Of a stretch of 61,606 nt of DNA, positions 44,334 through 53,101 are shown one piece after another. The DNA is from Lawsonibacter sp. GTDB taxonomy: Bacteria > Bacillota > Clostridia > Oscillospirales > Oscillospiraceae. The notes beneath the pieces were generated by a model, which saw nothing but the letters and a program-made list of their open reading frames with translations, did no database searches and had not been told where the DNA came from. Position numbers and translations under genes: made by a program. Position 1 is the first letter of the stretch. Each line of letters opens with the position of its first letter. The DNA lies in NCBI GenBank assembly GCA_022801435.1, contig JAAWSG010000006.1, positions 1 to 61,606 of the forward strand, written 5' to 3'.

Positions 44334-44381
44334 GGGATCACCTCTGCATTCTCCCGGCGGCAAACCGGGCTTGATAGGGAT

Positions 44382-44410
44382 ATTATAGCGGAAAATCGGG
44401 ACAAGAGCAA
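44382..44410 (-). promoter_or_regulatory. promoter of the DUF4364-PPOX operon
   Basis: On the minus strand TTGCTC (44410-44405), 17 bp, TATAAT (44387-44382). Good match. About 40 nt leader. The rest of the divergent gap (44411-44557) shows a gggcgg/ccgccc hairpin near 44513-44528 but no clear plus-strand promoter. Confidence 0.75.
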
Positions 44411-44557
44411 GGGGGAAACGCACCAAACTCCCGCAGGCACATAAGATGGGGTGTAGAAACCTGTATCCCGCCCCGCCCGGGCAGGGGAGACGGGCTTTCC
44501 ACGAACCCTGAAGGGCGGTCCGCCGCCCGTGACCATACAAATCTAGGAGGGAACTAT

Positions 44558-45406
44558 ATGCCAGAAAAGGTCGTACCCGGCCCCGTCAGCGAGGACCGCA
44601 GCATCCGGGAGGCCGTGTGCATACACACGAAAAAGATTTTTGATTCCTGCCGGGATAAGGACTGCCTGGAGGATTTGAGGGTCTATCTCACCCGGAGCTC
44701 CCAGGAGATCCTGGACCGGGCCCAGTCAGTGAAGGCGGGGAACGCCGAGCTGATTTACACGTACATCGACGTGGAGCCGGTCAGCTTCAACCGGGGATTT
44801 TATACAGTAGACGTGCGGTACTTTTACCGCATCACCGCCGACGCCTTTGTAGGGGCGGCCCGCCCCCTGGAGATCACCGGTCTCGCGGTGGCTGACAAGC
44901 GGGTCATCCTCTTCGGGAGCGAGGGAGGCGCCAAGATTTTCTCCTCCACCGTGACCGAGGAGGGCCTGGACCCCCAGAGCCTGCCGGTGAGCAACGTCCC
45001 CACCGCGGTGGTGGAGGCGGTGGACCCGCTGATTTTGAGTCTGCGCCTCATCGATGTGTGCGACTGCCGTCCCTGCGACTGCTGCTGCGTGGATGTCCCC
45101 GCGGCGTTGGCGGCGCTCTTCTGCGAGGAGCTGGTGATGTGCAACGACCAGCACCGCCTCTTCGTCACCCTGGGTCAGTTCTCCATCATCCGGCTGGAGC
45201 GGGACACCCAGCTGCTCATCCCCGCCTACGACTACTGCATCCCCAACAAGGATTGCAGCTGCGAGAGCGGCGAGTGCCAGGAGGACCCCTGCGAGCTGTT
45301 CCGTCAGGTGCAGTTCCCGGTCAGCGAGTTCTTCCCGCCCAACACCGGAAGCACCTCCAATACCTCCAGCGCCTCCTGCTGCTGCACCCAGAGCTGCCGG
45401 AGCTAA
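44558..45406 (+). CDS. conserved Cys-rich hypothetical protein (coat-like?)
   Basis: 282 residues. Conserved opening REAVCIHTKKIFDSCRDKDC and DLRVYLTRSSQEIL; middle segment with PVSFNRGFYTVDVRYFYRIT; then CDCRPCDCCCVD (about 167-178), DCSCESGECQEDPC and a tail ending SCCCTQSCRS. Twenty or so cysteines, no signal peptide. I have seen the opening in uncharacterised Clostridia proteins; a spore-layer role is a guess from composition. ATG has taggaggg upstream. No sporulation promoter could be assigned. Confidence 0.7.
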   Translation: MPEKVVPGPVSEDRSIREAVCIHTKKIFDSCRDKDCLEDLRVYLTRSSQEILDRAQSVKAGNAELIYTYIDVEPVSFNRGFYTVDVRYFYRITADAFVGAARPLEITGLAVADKRVILFGSEGGAKIFSSTVTEEGLDPQSLPVSNVPTAVVEAVDPLILSLRLIDVCDCRPCDCCCVDVPAALAALFCEELVMCNDQHRLFVTLGQFSIIRLERDTQLLIPAYDYCIPNKDCSCESGECQEDPCELFRQVQFPVSEFFPPNTGSTSNTSSASCCCTQSCRS

Positions 45407-45415
45407 TGATCTCTT

Positions 45416-45444
45416 GGAGCCGTCCCCCCAGCGGGGACGGCTCC
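45416..45444. terminator. hairpin between the Cys-rich gene and cls
   Basis: Perfect 12-bp stem ggagccgtcccc/ggggacggctcc (45416-45427/45433-45444). No long U run on either side, so an imperfect but likely terminator between convergent genes. Confidence 0.6.
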
Positions 45445-45483
45445 CTGTCCTGTCTGCTGCGTCAGCCAAATCAGCCTCCTCTG

Positions 45484-47010
45484 CTACATCAGCGGCGCGA
45501 ACACCCGCAGGATGCTGCGGTAGAGCTGTAAAATGATGTTCAGGTGCTTGAACCGCCGCAGGGAGATGGCCTCGCTTTTGGCCTGGGTCTCCTCAAAATC
45601 CCGGCGGATATCCCGGATGCAGGGGGCCTCACACAGCCAGATGCCGTCCTCGAAGTGGAGAAACAGGCTGCGGTAGTCCAGATTCACCGTGCCCACCGTG
45701 GCAAAGCGGTCGTCCACCACAAAATTTTTGGCGTGGATGAAGCCGGGGGTGTACTCATAGATCTGGACTCCCGCCTCCAGCAGGGGAGGGTAGTGGGCCC
45801 GGGTGACCTCGAATACATAGCGCTTGTCCGGGATGTGGGGGGTGATGATGCGCACGTCCACCCCGGACTTGGCGGCGTTGCACAGGGCGGTGTTGGTGGC
45901 CACATCGATGATGAGGTAGGGGGTGGTGATATAGATATAGTTTTTGGCCTTGGCGATCATGTTGAGATAGACCGCCTGGCCCACCGTCTCCCGGTTCAGG
46001 GGGGTGTCGGTGTAGGGCTGGACGTAGCCGGTCCAGGGGCGCACCGGGGCGGCGGGGGGGCGGAAGCGGTCAAAGTTCTCGTCCCAGCCAGAGATGTGGT
46101 CCCACATGGAGAGGAACATCACTGTCATGGACCACACCGCGTCCCCCTCCAGCAGGATGGCGCTGTCCTTCCAGTGTCCGAAGCGTTTTTTGACGTTGAT
46201 ATACTCGTCCGCCAGGTTAATCCCCCCAGTGAAGCCGGTCCTTCCGTCAATCATGAGCAGCTTCCGGTGGTCCCGGTTGTTCAGCCGGAGGGACATCACC
46301 GGGGTCAGGCGGTTGAATACCCGGCACTGGATACCCTTTTGGCGCAGAATTTGGTCGTAGTCCCGGGGCAGGGTGAACATACAGCCGAAGTCGTCGTACA
46401 TCACCCGGACCTCCACCCCCTGGGCGGCTTTCTCCTCCAGGACGGCCAGGATGCTGTCCCAAAAGACCCCCGGCTCCAGGATGAAGTATTCCAGAAAAAT
46501 ATACCGCTGTGCCTTTTTCAGCTCCTCCAGCATCCGGGGGAAGGCGTCGTCCCCCAGGGGGAAGTACTCGGTCTCGGTGTTGGTGTAGGCTGGACAGGCG
46601 GCCCGTCGCTCCAGATAGCTGGCCTGTCCGGCGGCGTCCCCGCCCAGAGGGAGCAGGTCGTCCGACTTGAAGTCCTCCCGCAGGGCCTGGGCGGACTTCT
46701 CCAGCAGGCCCTGCATCCGCCTCTGGGTGCGCTTGGGGATGGCTCCGCCTCCCACCAGCAGGTAGAAGATGCCGCCGAAGACGGGGAAGGGCAGCACCAG
46801 CACCAGCCAAGCGATTTTATAGCCCGGCTCCATCTGGCTGCCGATGATGGCCAGGGCGGCCAGGAAGCTGAGCAGGATACAGCACCAGTAAAAGGTCTGG
46901 GTGTAGGCGGAAAAGACCTTAATCATCACCGCCAGGGTGGCAATCTGCGCCACCAGAGCCACACTGACGAAGACTGAGCGGTGGAAGAGGATATAGAGCA
47001 GCTTTTTCAC
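45484..47010 (-). CDS. cls: cardiolipin synthase
   Basis: 508 residues. Two N-terminal membrane helices (about 12-32, 38-58) plus a third hydrophobic stretch (about 65-87), then two phospholipase D domains with HKD motifs: DHRKLLMIDG (about 238-247) and IHAKNFVVDD (about 417-426). Joins two phosphatidylglycerols to cardiolipin. Length and plan fit bacterial ClsA. Downstream of the phosphodiesterase gene by 22 bases. Confidence 0.94.
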   Translation of the reverse strand: MKKLLYILFHRSVFVSVALVAQIATLAVMIKVFSAYTQTFYWCCILLSFLAALAIIGSQMEPGYKIAWLVLVLPFPVFGGIFYLLVGGGAIPKRTQRRMQGLLEKSAQALREDFKSDDLLPLGGDAAGQASYLERRAACPAYTNTETEYFPLGDDAFPRMLEELKKAQRYIFLEYFILEPGVFWDSILAVLEEKAAQGVEVRVMYDDFGCMFTLPRDYDQILRQKGIQCRVFNRLTPVMSLRLNNRDHRKLLMIDGRTGFTGGINLADEYINVKKRFGHWKDSAILLEGDAVWSMTVMFLSMWDHISGWDENFDRFRPPAAPVRPWTGYVQPYTDTPLNRETVGQAVYLNMIAKAKNYIYITTPYLIIDVATNTALCNAAKSGVDVRIITPHIPDKRYVFEVTRAHYPPLLEAGVQIYEYTPGFIHAKNFVVDDRFATVGTVNLDYRSLFLHFEDGIWLCEAPCIRDIRRDFEETQAKSEAISLRRFKHLNIILQLYRSILRVFAPLM

Positions 47011-47032
47011 AAAAACCTACCTGTTCCGGCGT

Positions 47033-47491
47033 TTATTCCTGGGGGTGGATGGAGCAGTCGAGGGCTCCGTTCTCCGCCAGGACCAGCCCGTAGCTGGAGC
47101 GGCTGGCTCCCGGGTTCATCATCCACAGGCCGTCCTCCAGCTGCTGGCACAGGGCCTTATGGGTGTGGCCGAAGAGCAGAAGGTCCGCGTGGACCGCCCG
47201 GGCGTCGGCGATGGCCCGGTCATAGCTCTGCTTGACCCCCCACTGATGTCCGTGGGCCAGCAGGATGGAGGCCCCGCCCAGAACGATCTGCTTCTTGGGG
47301 ACGGCGGTAGTCCAGCCGTCACAGTTGCCGGGCACACGGCAGACGGGCAGCTTGGGGTAGGCGCGGGCGATCTTCTCCGCGTCATCCATAATGTCCCCCA
47401 GGTGAATGATCTGGTCCGGGCAGTGGAGGTCGATGGCCCGGTACATCCCGGTCAGGGAGCGATGGGAGTCGGAAAAAACTAAAATTTTCAA
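47033..47491 (-). CDS. yfcE: YfcE/MJ0936-type metallophosphoesterase
   Basis: 152 residues. Metal ligands are in LVFSDSHRS, HLGDIMDD, VPGNCDGW, LAHGHQWG and FGHTHKAL, the full two-metal phosphodiesterase set. The start is a TTG at 47491 (MKILVFSDSH) seven bases after gaggtga. The frame is open further upstream but crosses the divergent control region. Physiological substrate unknown. Confidence 0.88.
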   Translation of the reverse strand: MKILVFSDSHRSLTGMYRAIDLHCPDQIIHLGDIMDDAEKIARAYPKLPVCRVPGNCDGWTTAVPKKQIVLGGASILLAHGHQWGVKQSYDRAIADARAVHADLLLFGHTHKALCQQLEDGLWMMNPGASRSSYGLVLAENGALDCSIHPQE

Positions 47492-47554
47492 CAGTGTCAC
47501 CTCACCATTTCGCGCGCATATAATAGAGTGATATCCAATAGGGAGTTGATGGAC

Positions 47555-47824
47555 ATGGAAAGCAAACACAGCGGGGGTCTCACGGCGGCGGACCTGGTAA
47601 AAAACCGGGACGCCATTGCGCAGCTGGCCCAGTCGGGGGACGCCAAGAAACTGATGACCCTGCTCAAGCAGCAGAGCACCGGCGTTCAGGAGGCGGCCCA
47701 GGCGGCGGCGGCGGGAGACCCCAGCCAGCTGATGGCCATGATGAACCAGCTGATGCACTCCAAGGAGGGGGCGCAGCTGGTGGAGCGTATCGAGAACCAG
47801 GCCAGACAGGCGGGGCTGGAGTAG
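47555..47824 (+). CDS. conserved small protein of unknown function (cassette gene 1)
   Basis: 89 residues, MESKHSGGLTAADLVKNRDA then QLAQSGDAKKLMTLLKQQ and many Ala/Gln/Met residues; predicted wholly helical, no membrane span. ATG 47555 lies nine bases after gggag. A TATAAT (47519-47524) sits upstream without a clear -35. First of three small genes in a row. I do not recognise it. Confidence 0.7.
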   Translation: MESKHSGGLTAADLVKNRDAIAQLAQSGDAKKLMTLLKQQSTGVQEAAQAAAAGDPSQLMAMMNQLMHSKEGAQLVERIENQARQAGLE

Positions 47825-47853
47825 TGTGACAGACAAGGGAGGGGGTGCGGGCC

Positions 47854-48276
47854 ATGGCGGAGTTTGAGGATCAATTAAACGCCATTCTGGGCAATCAGGA
47901 GGCCATGGGACAGATCATGGCGCTGGCCCGCTCCCTGTCCGGCGGGCCGCAGGAGCGGGGGGAGGAGCCGGCGGAAGGCGTCCCGGAGGGGGGAGAGGCC
48001 GGCGCTGTCCCCGCTCTCCCCGGCGGTCCGACCCCCGATCTGTCCGCCCTGCTGGGGGAACTGGACCCCCGGATGCTTCAGATCGGGATGCAGGTCCTGC
48101 GGGAGGTCCAAAACACCCAGGACCGCAGCACTGCCCTGCTCAACGCCCTGCGCCCCTTCCTCCGGGAGGAGCGCAGGGCCCGGCTGGACAAGGCCATTCA
48201 GATCGCCCGCGTGAGCCGGATGATCCGGGCGGCGTTGGAGGCTTTGGGGAAAAAGGAGGGGGAGGGGAATGTATAA
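47854..48276 (+). CDS. conserved helical protein of unknown function (cassette gene 2)
   Basis: 140 residues: MAEFEDQLNAILGNQEAMGQ, an acidic Pro/Gly linker (about 32-60), and a basic helical C-terminal half (LRPFLREERRARLDK, ARVSRMIRAALEAL). ATG 47854 has aagggaggggg upstream. Its end overlaps cassette gene 3 by eight bases, so they are coupled. Similar start segments occur in unknown Clostridia proteins; no function recognised. Confidence 0.7.
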   Translation: MAEFEDQLNAILGNQEAMGQIMALARSLSGGPQERGEEPAEGVPEGGEAGAVPALPGGPTPDLSALLGELDPRMLQIGMQVLREVQNTQDRSTALLNALRPFLREERRARLDKAIQIARVSRMIRAALEALGKKEGEGNV

Positions 48277-48580
48277 TCGTTATATCCCGGAGGACGGTAC
48301 ATATACCTGGACCCCGTCCGGCTCCCCTCCGCCCCCGGACCCCGAGCAGGGGAGCGGGCCGAAGTTTTCCGATTTTTGGAAGGGAAAGGACGGCCTGCCC
48401 CTCCTCAGTCTGGGGAAGGACGGGCTGTCCGGTCTTCTCAAGGCGCTCCATCTGGAGAAGCTGGACAGCGGGGACATTTTATTGATGCTCATTGTGCTCT
48501 ACCTGCTGGTGGAGGGGGACGACATGGAGCTGGTCATCGCCCTGGGCCTGGTGCTGCTCATGGGCTTTGGGGAGTCCTAG
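48269..48580 (+). CDS. small membrane protein of unknown function (cassette gene 3)
   Basis: 103 residues: MYNRYIPEDGTYTWTPSGSP, a Pro-rich linker, LGKDGLSGLLKALHLEKLDSGDI, then a C-terminal hydrophobic part (ILLMLIVLYLL, VIALGLVLLMG) that can cross the membrane once or twice. Its TAG and the TAG of the convergent gene share the palindrome CTAG at 48577-48580. Function unknown; likely anchors the other cassette products, by inference only. Confidence 0.7.
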   Translation: MYNRYIPEDGTYTWTPSGSPPPPDPEQGSGPKFSDFWKGKDGLPLLSLGKDGLSGLLKALHLEKLDSGDILLMLIVLYLLVEGDDMELVIALGLVLLMGFGES

Positions 48581-49332
48581 CCGCTGGGGGTGTGGAGCAC
48601 CTCCCCGTCGGGCAGGGCGAAGGAGGCGGCGGGGCAGGGGCTCTGGACCGGGGTGTAGGCGGTCATGCGGTAGACCAGCTGGCCCTCCTCCTCCATCTCG
48701 GCGGATACCAGAAGCCCGCTGTCCACGCTGACCCAGAACCGGGTGGAGACCGAACTGCCCTCCGGCTGAACCGCGGCGCAGATACAGGACAGCTCTCCCC
48801 GGGGCTCATAGCCGGCGTCGGTAATCTCCTCCTCGTCCAGGGCGAGCACGGTCTCATAGGTGGGGATCTGCTGGGCCAGGTCGGGGGAGCGGGGGTCCGC
48901 CGGGGTGCTCTGGTAGTGCTGGCTGCCCTCGTACCAGTAGTACAGGGTCTCCTCTCCCACCAGGTCGTGGCGCACCACGCCGGAGGGCAGGGCCTGGCGG
49001 ATGTGGGACCAGCCGCCGTCCACCCAGACCTCCACGTGGGAGGAGGAGGACCCGCCCTCCCAGAAGCGCTCCACCGTCAGCTCCCGGTAGTAGCTGGAGG
49101 GCCGGGAGAGGGTGGCCACCACGCTGGTAACTGTGTGAGGGGTGACCTCCACCGGCTGGTACAGGGCGGGGTCGGGGGAGGCGGAGCTGTCCGCTCCGGA
49201 GGGCCCGGCGCTGGGCAGGACCACCTTGGGGGTATTCAGAGCGAACATACTGCGCCCGAAGCTGATAAACATGGCGAACAGGATCAGGGATGTGACGGCG
49301 GCAACGATAATCAGCCGGTTTTTTTGTTCCAT
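48577..49332 (-). CDS. membrane-anchored extracytoplasmic protein of unknown function
   Basis: 251 residues starting MEQKNRLIIVAAVTSLILFA, a single N-terminal helix (about 7-28), then a secreted domain rich in Tyr, Trp and Ser (SYYRELTVERFWEGG, YYWYEGSQHYQS). The fold may resemble outer-membrane-lipoprotein carrier-like sensors, but I cannot confirm this. ATG 49332 has ggaggaggg upstream. Last gene after wecB in the minus-strand block. Confidence 0.65.
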   Translation of the reverse strand: MEQKNRLIIVAAVTSLILFAMFISFGRSMFALNTPKVVLPSAGPSGADSSASPDPALYQPVEVTPHTVTSVVATLSRPSSYYRELTVERFWEGGSSSSHVEVWVDGGWSHIRQALPSGVVRHDLVGEETLYYWYEGSQHYQSTPADPRSPDLAQQIPTYETVLALDEEEITDAGYEPRGELSCICAAVQPEGSSVSTRFWVSVDSGLLVSAEMEEEGQLVYRMTAYTPVQSPCPAASFALPDGEVLHTPSG

Positions 49333-49399
49333 GACACATCCCTCCTCCAAACAAAGGGTCAAAATGCGGGAGGCGGCCGCTATGACCGCCTCACCGGGT

Positions 49400-50563
49400 T
49401 TACAGTGCGCGGACCTCTCCGCCGAACTCCTCGGGCGGAGTTTTTTGGACGCCGAAGTGCCAGGCGATGGCGTCCGCGATGCGCCGGCAGGCCCGTCCGT
49501 CCCCGTAGGGGTTGGCGGCGTGGGCCATGGCGCGGTAGGCTTGGGGGTCGGACAGCAGGCGGGCGGCGGACTGGAACACCGCCTCCTCCTCCACCCCCGC
49601 CATGCGGACTGTGCCCGCGGCCACCGCCTCGGGCCGCTCGGTCTCCCGGCGGAGGACGAGCACCGGCTTCCCCAGGGAGGGGGCCTCCTCCTGAAGGCCG
49701 CCCGAGTCGGTCATCACCAGACAGCACCGGGCCATCAGGTTGTGCATTTCGTCCACCGGCAGGGGGGCAATCAGATGGATGCGGGGGTGGCCGTCCAGAT
49801 ACCGGTGGGCCGCCTCCTGTACCGCGGGGGAGAGGTGGACGGGGTAGACCAGCTCGGTGTCGGGAAAGGCGTCCGCGACCCGGCGCAGAGCGGTCATGAT
49901 ACCGGCCATGGGGGCTCCATAGTTCTCCCGCCGGTGGCAGGTGATGAGAAGGACCCTGGAGTTGACATAATCCAGCTGGTTGAGGATTTCTTCTGAAAAG
50001 GCAAAATTCTTTACAACCGTTGTCTGGAGAGCGTCGATTACGGTATTGCCCGTGAGGAACACGCCGGAGGTGATATTTTCCCGGGCCAGATTCTCCCGGT
50101 TGGCGGCGGTGGGGCAGAAGTGGAGGTCGGCGATGGCCCCCACCATTTTCCGGTTCATCTCCTCAGGGTAGGGGGACCACTTGTCATAGGTGCGCAGTCC
50201 GGCCTCCACATGGCCCACCGGGATTTTTTGATAAAACGCAGCCAGCGCCCCGGCGAAGGTGGTGGAGGTGTCCCCGTGGACCAGAACCAGGTCGGGGCAG
50301 GCCTCCTTCAGCGCCCCCTCAATGCCGGTCAGGCAGCGGGAGGTGATGGCGGACAGGGTCTGACTGGGCTGCATGATATTCAGGTCAAAGTCGGGTTTCA
50401 GTCCAAAAATGCGCAGCACGGAATCCAGCATCTCCCGGTGCTGGGCGGTGACGCAGCACAGGGCCTCAAATTCAGGCCGGCGCTCCAGCTCCAGCGCCAG
50501 GGGAGCCATTTTGATGGCCTCCGGCCGGGTCCCAAAGATGGTCATAACACGGATGGGTTTCAT
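49400..50563 (-). CDS. wecB: UDP-N-acetylglucosamine 2-epimerase (non-hydrolysing)
   Basis: 387 residues starting MKPIRVMTIFGTRPEAIKMA. Has TAQHREMLD, VHGDTSTTFAGAL, HVEAGLRTYDKWSPYPEE and TDSGGLQEEAPSLGKPVLVLR, all family signatures. Makes UDP-ManNAc from UDP-GlcNAc for teichoic acid or capsule linkage units. ATG 50563 overlaps the upstream TagO/WecA stop by four bases. Also called mnaA in Gram-positives. Confidence 0.95.
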   Translation of the reverse strand: MKPIRVMTIFGTRPEAIKMAPLALELERRPEFEALCCVTAQHREMLDSVLRIFGLKPDFDLNIMQPSQTLSAITSRCLTGIEGALKEACPDLVLVHGDTSTTFAGALAAFYQKIPVGHVEAGLRTYDKWSPYPEEMNRKMVGAIADLHFCPTAANRENLARENITSGVFLTGNTVIDALQTTVVKNFAFSEEILNQLDYVNSRVLLITCHRRENYGAPMAGIMTALRRVADAFPDTELVYPVHLSPAVQEAAHRYLDGHPRIHLIAPLPVDEMHNLMARCCLVMTDSGGLQEEAPSLGKPVLVLRRETERPEAVAAGTVRMAGVEEEAVFQSAARLLSDPQAYRAMAHAANPYGDGRACRRIADAIAWHFGVQKTPPEEFGGEVRAL

Positions 50564-51693
50564 TTGTCTGACTGGTCCTCCTCGCCAAAAAAGTTTTCGC
50601 TTCCGGAGATCTGGCTCCGCCCGGTCCCTCTCCTGACCTGTTCCGGGTCCCGCGGGCCGTTGTGGCTGATGAAGATGCCCGCCGCCACCGCCCCCGTGAT
50701 GCACAGGGCCATCAGAAAGAGCATGGCCCGCAGCACCCCGATGGTGGTCAGCACCACGGCGGACAGGCCCAGGATGGCGCTGATGACATAGAGGGTGGCC
50801 ACCGCCTGTTTTTGGGAAAAGCCCATGTCGATGAGCCGGTGGTGGATGTGTCCCCGGTCGGGCTTCATGGGGGACTGTCCCCGGGAGAGCCGGCGCAGGA
50901 TGGCGAAGCAGGTGTCGAAGATGGGCAGTCCCAGCATGAGGAAGGGGACGGCGAAGGAGATGATGGTGGCGTATTTGAACAGCCCCTGGATGGATACCAC
51001 CGCTAAGATAAAGCCCAGAAAGGTGGAGCCGGTATCTCCCATAAAGATCTTGGCGGGGTTCAGGTTGTAGGGCAGAAAGCCGATGCAGGCCCCGGACAGG
51101 GCGGCCATGAGGACAGCCACATCGGGTTCGGCCACACTGAGGGCGATCACCAGCATGGTCATGGAGCTGATGGTGGACACCCCGCAGGCCAGCCCGTCCA
51201 GCCCGTCGATGAGGTTGACCGCGTTGGTGATGCCCACGATCCAGAGCACCGTGATGGGGACAGCCAGCCAGCCCAGCTCCCAGAAGGGGTCGGCGCTGAA
51301 GATGTTGGGGTTGGACAGGAAGGTGATGCGGTTGCCCTCCATCACGGCGATGAGGGCGGCTCCGATCTGGATAAAGAACTTGGGCAGGGCGGGCAGGGAC
51401 CGGATGTCGTCAAAAATGCCCAGGATGACGATGACCACACTGCCCAGCAGCATCCCCCGCAGATCGGCGGTGAGGGGGAGGAAGACCAGCACGCTGAGGA
51501 TGAATCCGAAGAAGATCGCCAGCCCGCCCATGCGGGGGATGGGGTGGTCGTGCATCCGGCGTCCGTCCCGGGGAACATCCACCGCCCCCATGCGGAAGGC
51601 CAGGGAGCGGACCACGGGGGTGGAGACCAGAGACACCAGAAAGGCGGTGAACAGAGCGGCCGCCGCCATTCCCACCACAGGAAGTTGTATCAT
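50560..51693 (-). CDS. tagO: undecaprenyl-phosphate GlcNAc-1-phosphate transferase (TagO/WecA)
   Basis: 377 residues, about eleven membrane helices. Motifs MGGLAIFFGF, GIFDDIRSLPALPKF (DD catalytic pair), GITNAVNLIDGLDGLA and FMGDTGSTFLGF, plus RGHIHHRL near the C-terminus, identify the polyprenyl-phosphate glycosyl-1-phosphate transferase family. It starts teichoic acid or other cell-wall polymers; the linked wecB supplies the next sugar donor. Confidence 0.92.
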   Translation of the reverse strand: MIQLPVVGMAAAALFTAFLVSLVSTPVVRSLAFRMGAVDVPRDGRRMHDHPIPRMGGLAIFFGFILSVLVFLPLTADLRGMLLGSVVIVILGIFDDIRSLPALPKFFIQIGAALIAVMEGNRITFLSNPNIFSADPFWELGWLAVPITVLWIVGITNAVNLIDGLDGLACGVSTISSMTMLVIALSVAEPDVAVLMAALSGACIGFLPYNLNPAKIFMGDTGSTFLGFILAVVSIQGLFKYATIISFAVPFLMLGLPIFDTCFAILRRLSRGQSPMKPDRGHIHHRLIDMGFSQKQAVATLYVISAILGLSAVVLTTIGVLRAMLFLMALCITGAVAAGIFISHNGPRDPEQVRRGTGRSQISGSENFFGEEDQSDK

Positions 51694-51710
51694 AGCAGTT
51701 CCTCTCTTGT

Positions 51711-52709
51711 TTACCGGGCCACGAAGCCCACTTTCTTATACACCTTGCGCAGCGTTTTGTTGGCCACATAGCCCGCCTTCTCCGCGCCGGCCCGGTAGAC
51801 GCTCTCCAGGTAGGACTTGTCTGCCAGGATGCGGGACGCCTCCTCCTGGATGGGGCGGAGGGTCTCCACCACGGCCTCTCCCACGGCGGGCTTGAATTTG
51901 CCATAGCCCTGTCCGGAAAACTCCGCCTCGATCTCCTCAAACGTCTTTCCGGTGATAGCGGCGTAGATGTTCATCAAATTGGACACCCCGGGCTTGTTCG
52001 CCGGGTCGTAGCGGACGGGGTTCTCGGTGTCGCTGTCGGTGACCGCCCGCTTGAATTTCCGCAAAATGTCCTCCGGCTTTTCCATAAGGAAGACACAGCC
52101 CTCGGGGATGGACTTGCTCATCTTGCTCTCCGGGGCGGTCAGGCCCATGACCCTTGCCCCCGTCTTGGGGATGTAGGGCTCGGGCATTTTGAACACCTCG
52201 CCGTAGATGCCGTTGAACCGCTGGACGATGTTCCGGGTGAGCTCCACGTGCTGCTTCTGGTCCTCTCCCACGGGGACGAAGTCGGGCTGATAGAGGAGGA
52301 TGTCCGCCGCCATGAGGGAGGGGTAGGTGAACAGGCCGCCGTTGATGTTGTCCTTATGCTTGGCGGACTTGTCCTTGAACTGGGTCATCCGGGACAGCTC
52401 GCCGAACATGGTGTAGCAGTTGAGCACCCAGCCCAGCTCGGCGTGCTGGGGAACGTGGGACTGGATAAACAGGGTGTTTTTTTCCGGGTCCAGCCCGCAG
52501 GCGATGTACTGGGCCAGCTGCTCCAGGGTGCGGCGGCGCAGGTCGGCGGGGTTCTGGCGGACGGTGATGGTGTGCATATCCGCCATAAAATAGTAGCAGT
52601 CAAACTCCTCCGCCCGGGCCGCCCAGTTCTTGATGGCGCCCAGGTAGTTGCCCAGGTGCAGGTCTCCGCTGGGCTGGATGCCGGAGAGCATTACTTTCTT
52701 TTCGTCCAT
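51711..52709 (-). CDS. trpS: tryptophanyl-tRNA synthetase
   Basis: 332 residues. HIGH-like motif SGDLHLGNYLGA (about 14-25) and KMSKS in ESKMSKSIPEG (about 195), with GEDQKQHVELTRNI. Standard length. Heads the minus-strand trpS-tagO-wecB-48577 block, 17 bases before tagO. Its 5' gap (about 140 bases) is too short and lacks the parts of a T-box. Confidence 0.95.
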   Translation of the reverse strand: MDEKKVMLSGIQPSGDLHLGNYLGAIKNWAARAEEFDCYYFMADMHTITVRQNPADLRRRTLEQLAQYIACGLDPEKNTLFIQSHVPQHAELGWVLNCYTMFGELSRMTQFKDKSAKHKDNINGGLFTYPSLMAADILLYQPDFVPVGEDQKQHVELTRNIVQRFNGIYGEVFKMPEPYIPKTGARVMGLTAPESKMSKSIPEGCVFLMEKPEDILRKFKRAVTDSDTENPVRYDPANKPGVSNLMNIYAAITGKTFEEIEAEFSGQGYGKFKPAVGEAVVETLRPIQEEASRILADKSYLESVYRAGAEKAGYVANKTLRKVYKKVGFVAR

Positions 52710-52761
52710 GTGTGTCGCTCCTTTGCTCAGACGCTGTCACACGTCTGCATGATATCAATAT

Positions 52762-52790
52762 ATTGTACCACTGTTGGGAGAGAAAGGCAA
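52762..52790 (-). promoter_or_regulatory. promoter of the trpS operon
   Basis: Minus strand TTGCCT (52790-52785), 17 bp, TACAAT (52767-52762). Leader about 45 nt. Confidence 0.8.
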
Positions 52791-52852
52791 CCGTTTGACT
52801 TCAAAATTTGCGGAAGCTGTGGTAGGATTGGGGAGAGGGGAGGGATGTCCGG

Positions 52853-53095
52853 ATGTGGTATGTGTATATCCTCCGGTGTGGGGACGGGACGTTCTATACC
52901 GGCTCCACCGACGATGTGGAGAGGAGACTGGCCGTCCACCGGTCGGGGAAGGGGGCCAAATACACCCGGGGGAGGGGTCCGCTGGAGCTGGTGTACCAGG
53001 AGGCGCTCCCTGACCGCTCCTCCGCCCTCCGGCGGGAGGCGGCCATCAAGAAACTGACCCGGGCGCAGAAGGAGCGGCTGATTTCCGGCGTCTAA
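52853..53095 (+). CDS. GIY-YIG nuclease family protein
   Basis: 80 residues, MWYVYILRCGDGTFYTGSTDDVERR, the UvrC/YhbQ-like GIY-YIG fold with YVY and YTG in place of the name motif, an Arg (about 26) and the late Glu in a REAAIKKL segment. Such small proteins are widespread and mostly of unknown use. ATG 52853 follows ggaggg. Preceded by TTGACT at 52795 but no clear -10. Confidence 0.85.
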   Translation: MWYVYILRCGDGTFYTGSTDDVERRLAVHRSGKGAKYTRGRGPLELVYQEALPDRSSALRREAAIKKLTRAQKERLISGV

Positions 53096-53101
53096 AAAAC
53101 A

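Noticed and set aside
44530-44545. Sigma-E-like -10 element (CATACAAA) before the Cys-rich coat-like gene
   Set aside because: Transcription would start inside the ribosome-binding site, and no matching -35 is present.
52710-52852. T-box leader upstream of trpS
   Set aside because: The promoter lies only about 50 bases from the start, so there is no room for the specifier loop and antiterminator.
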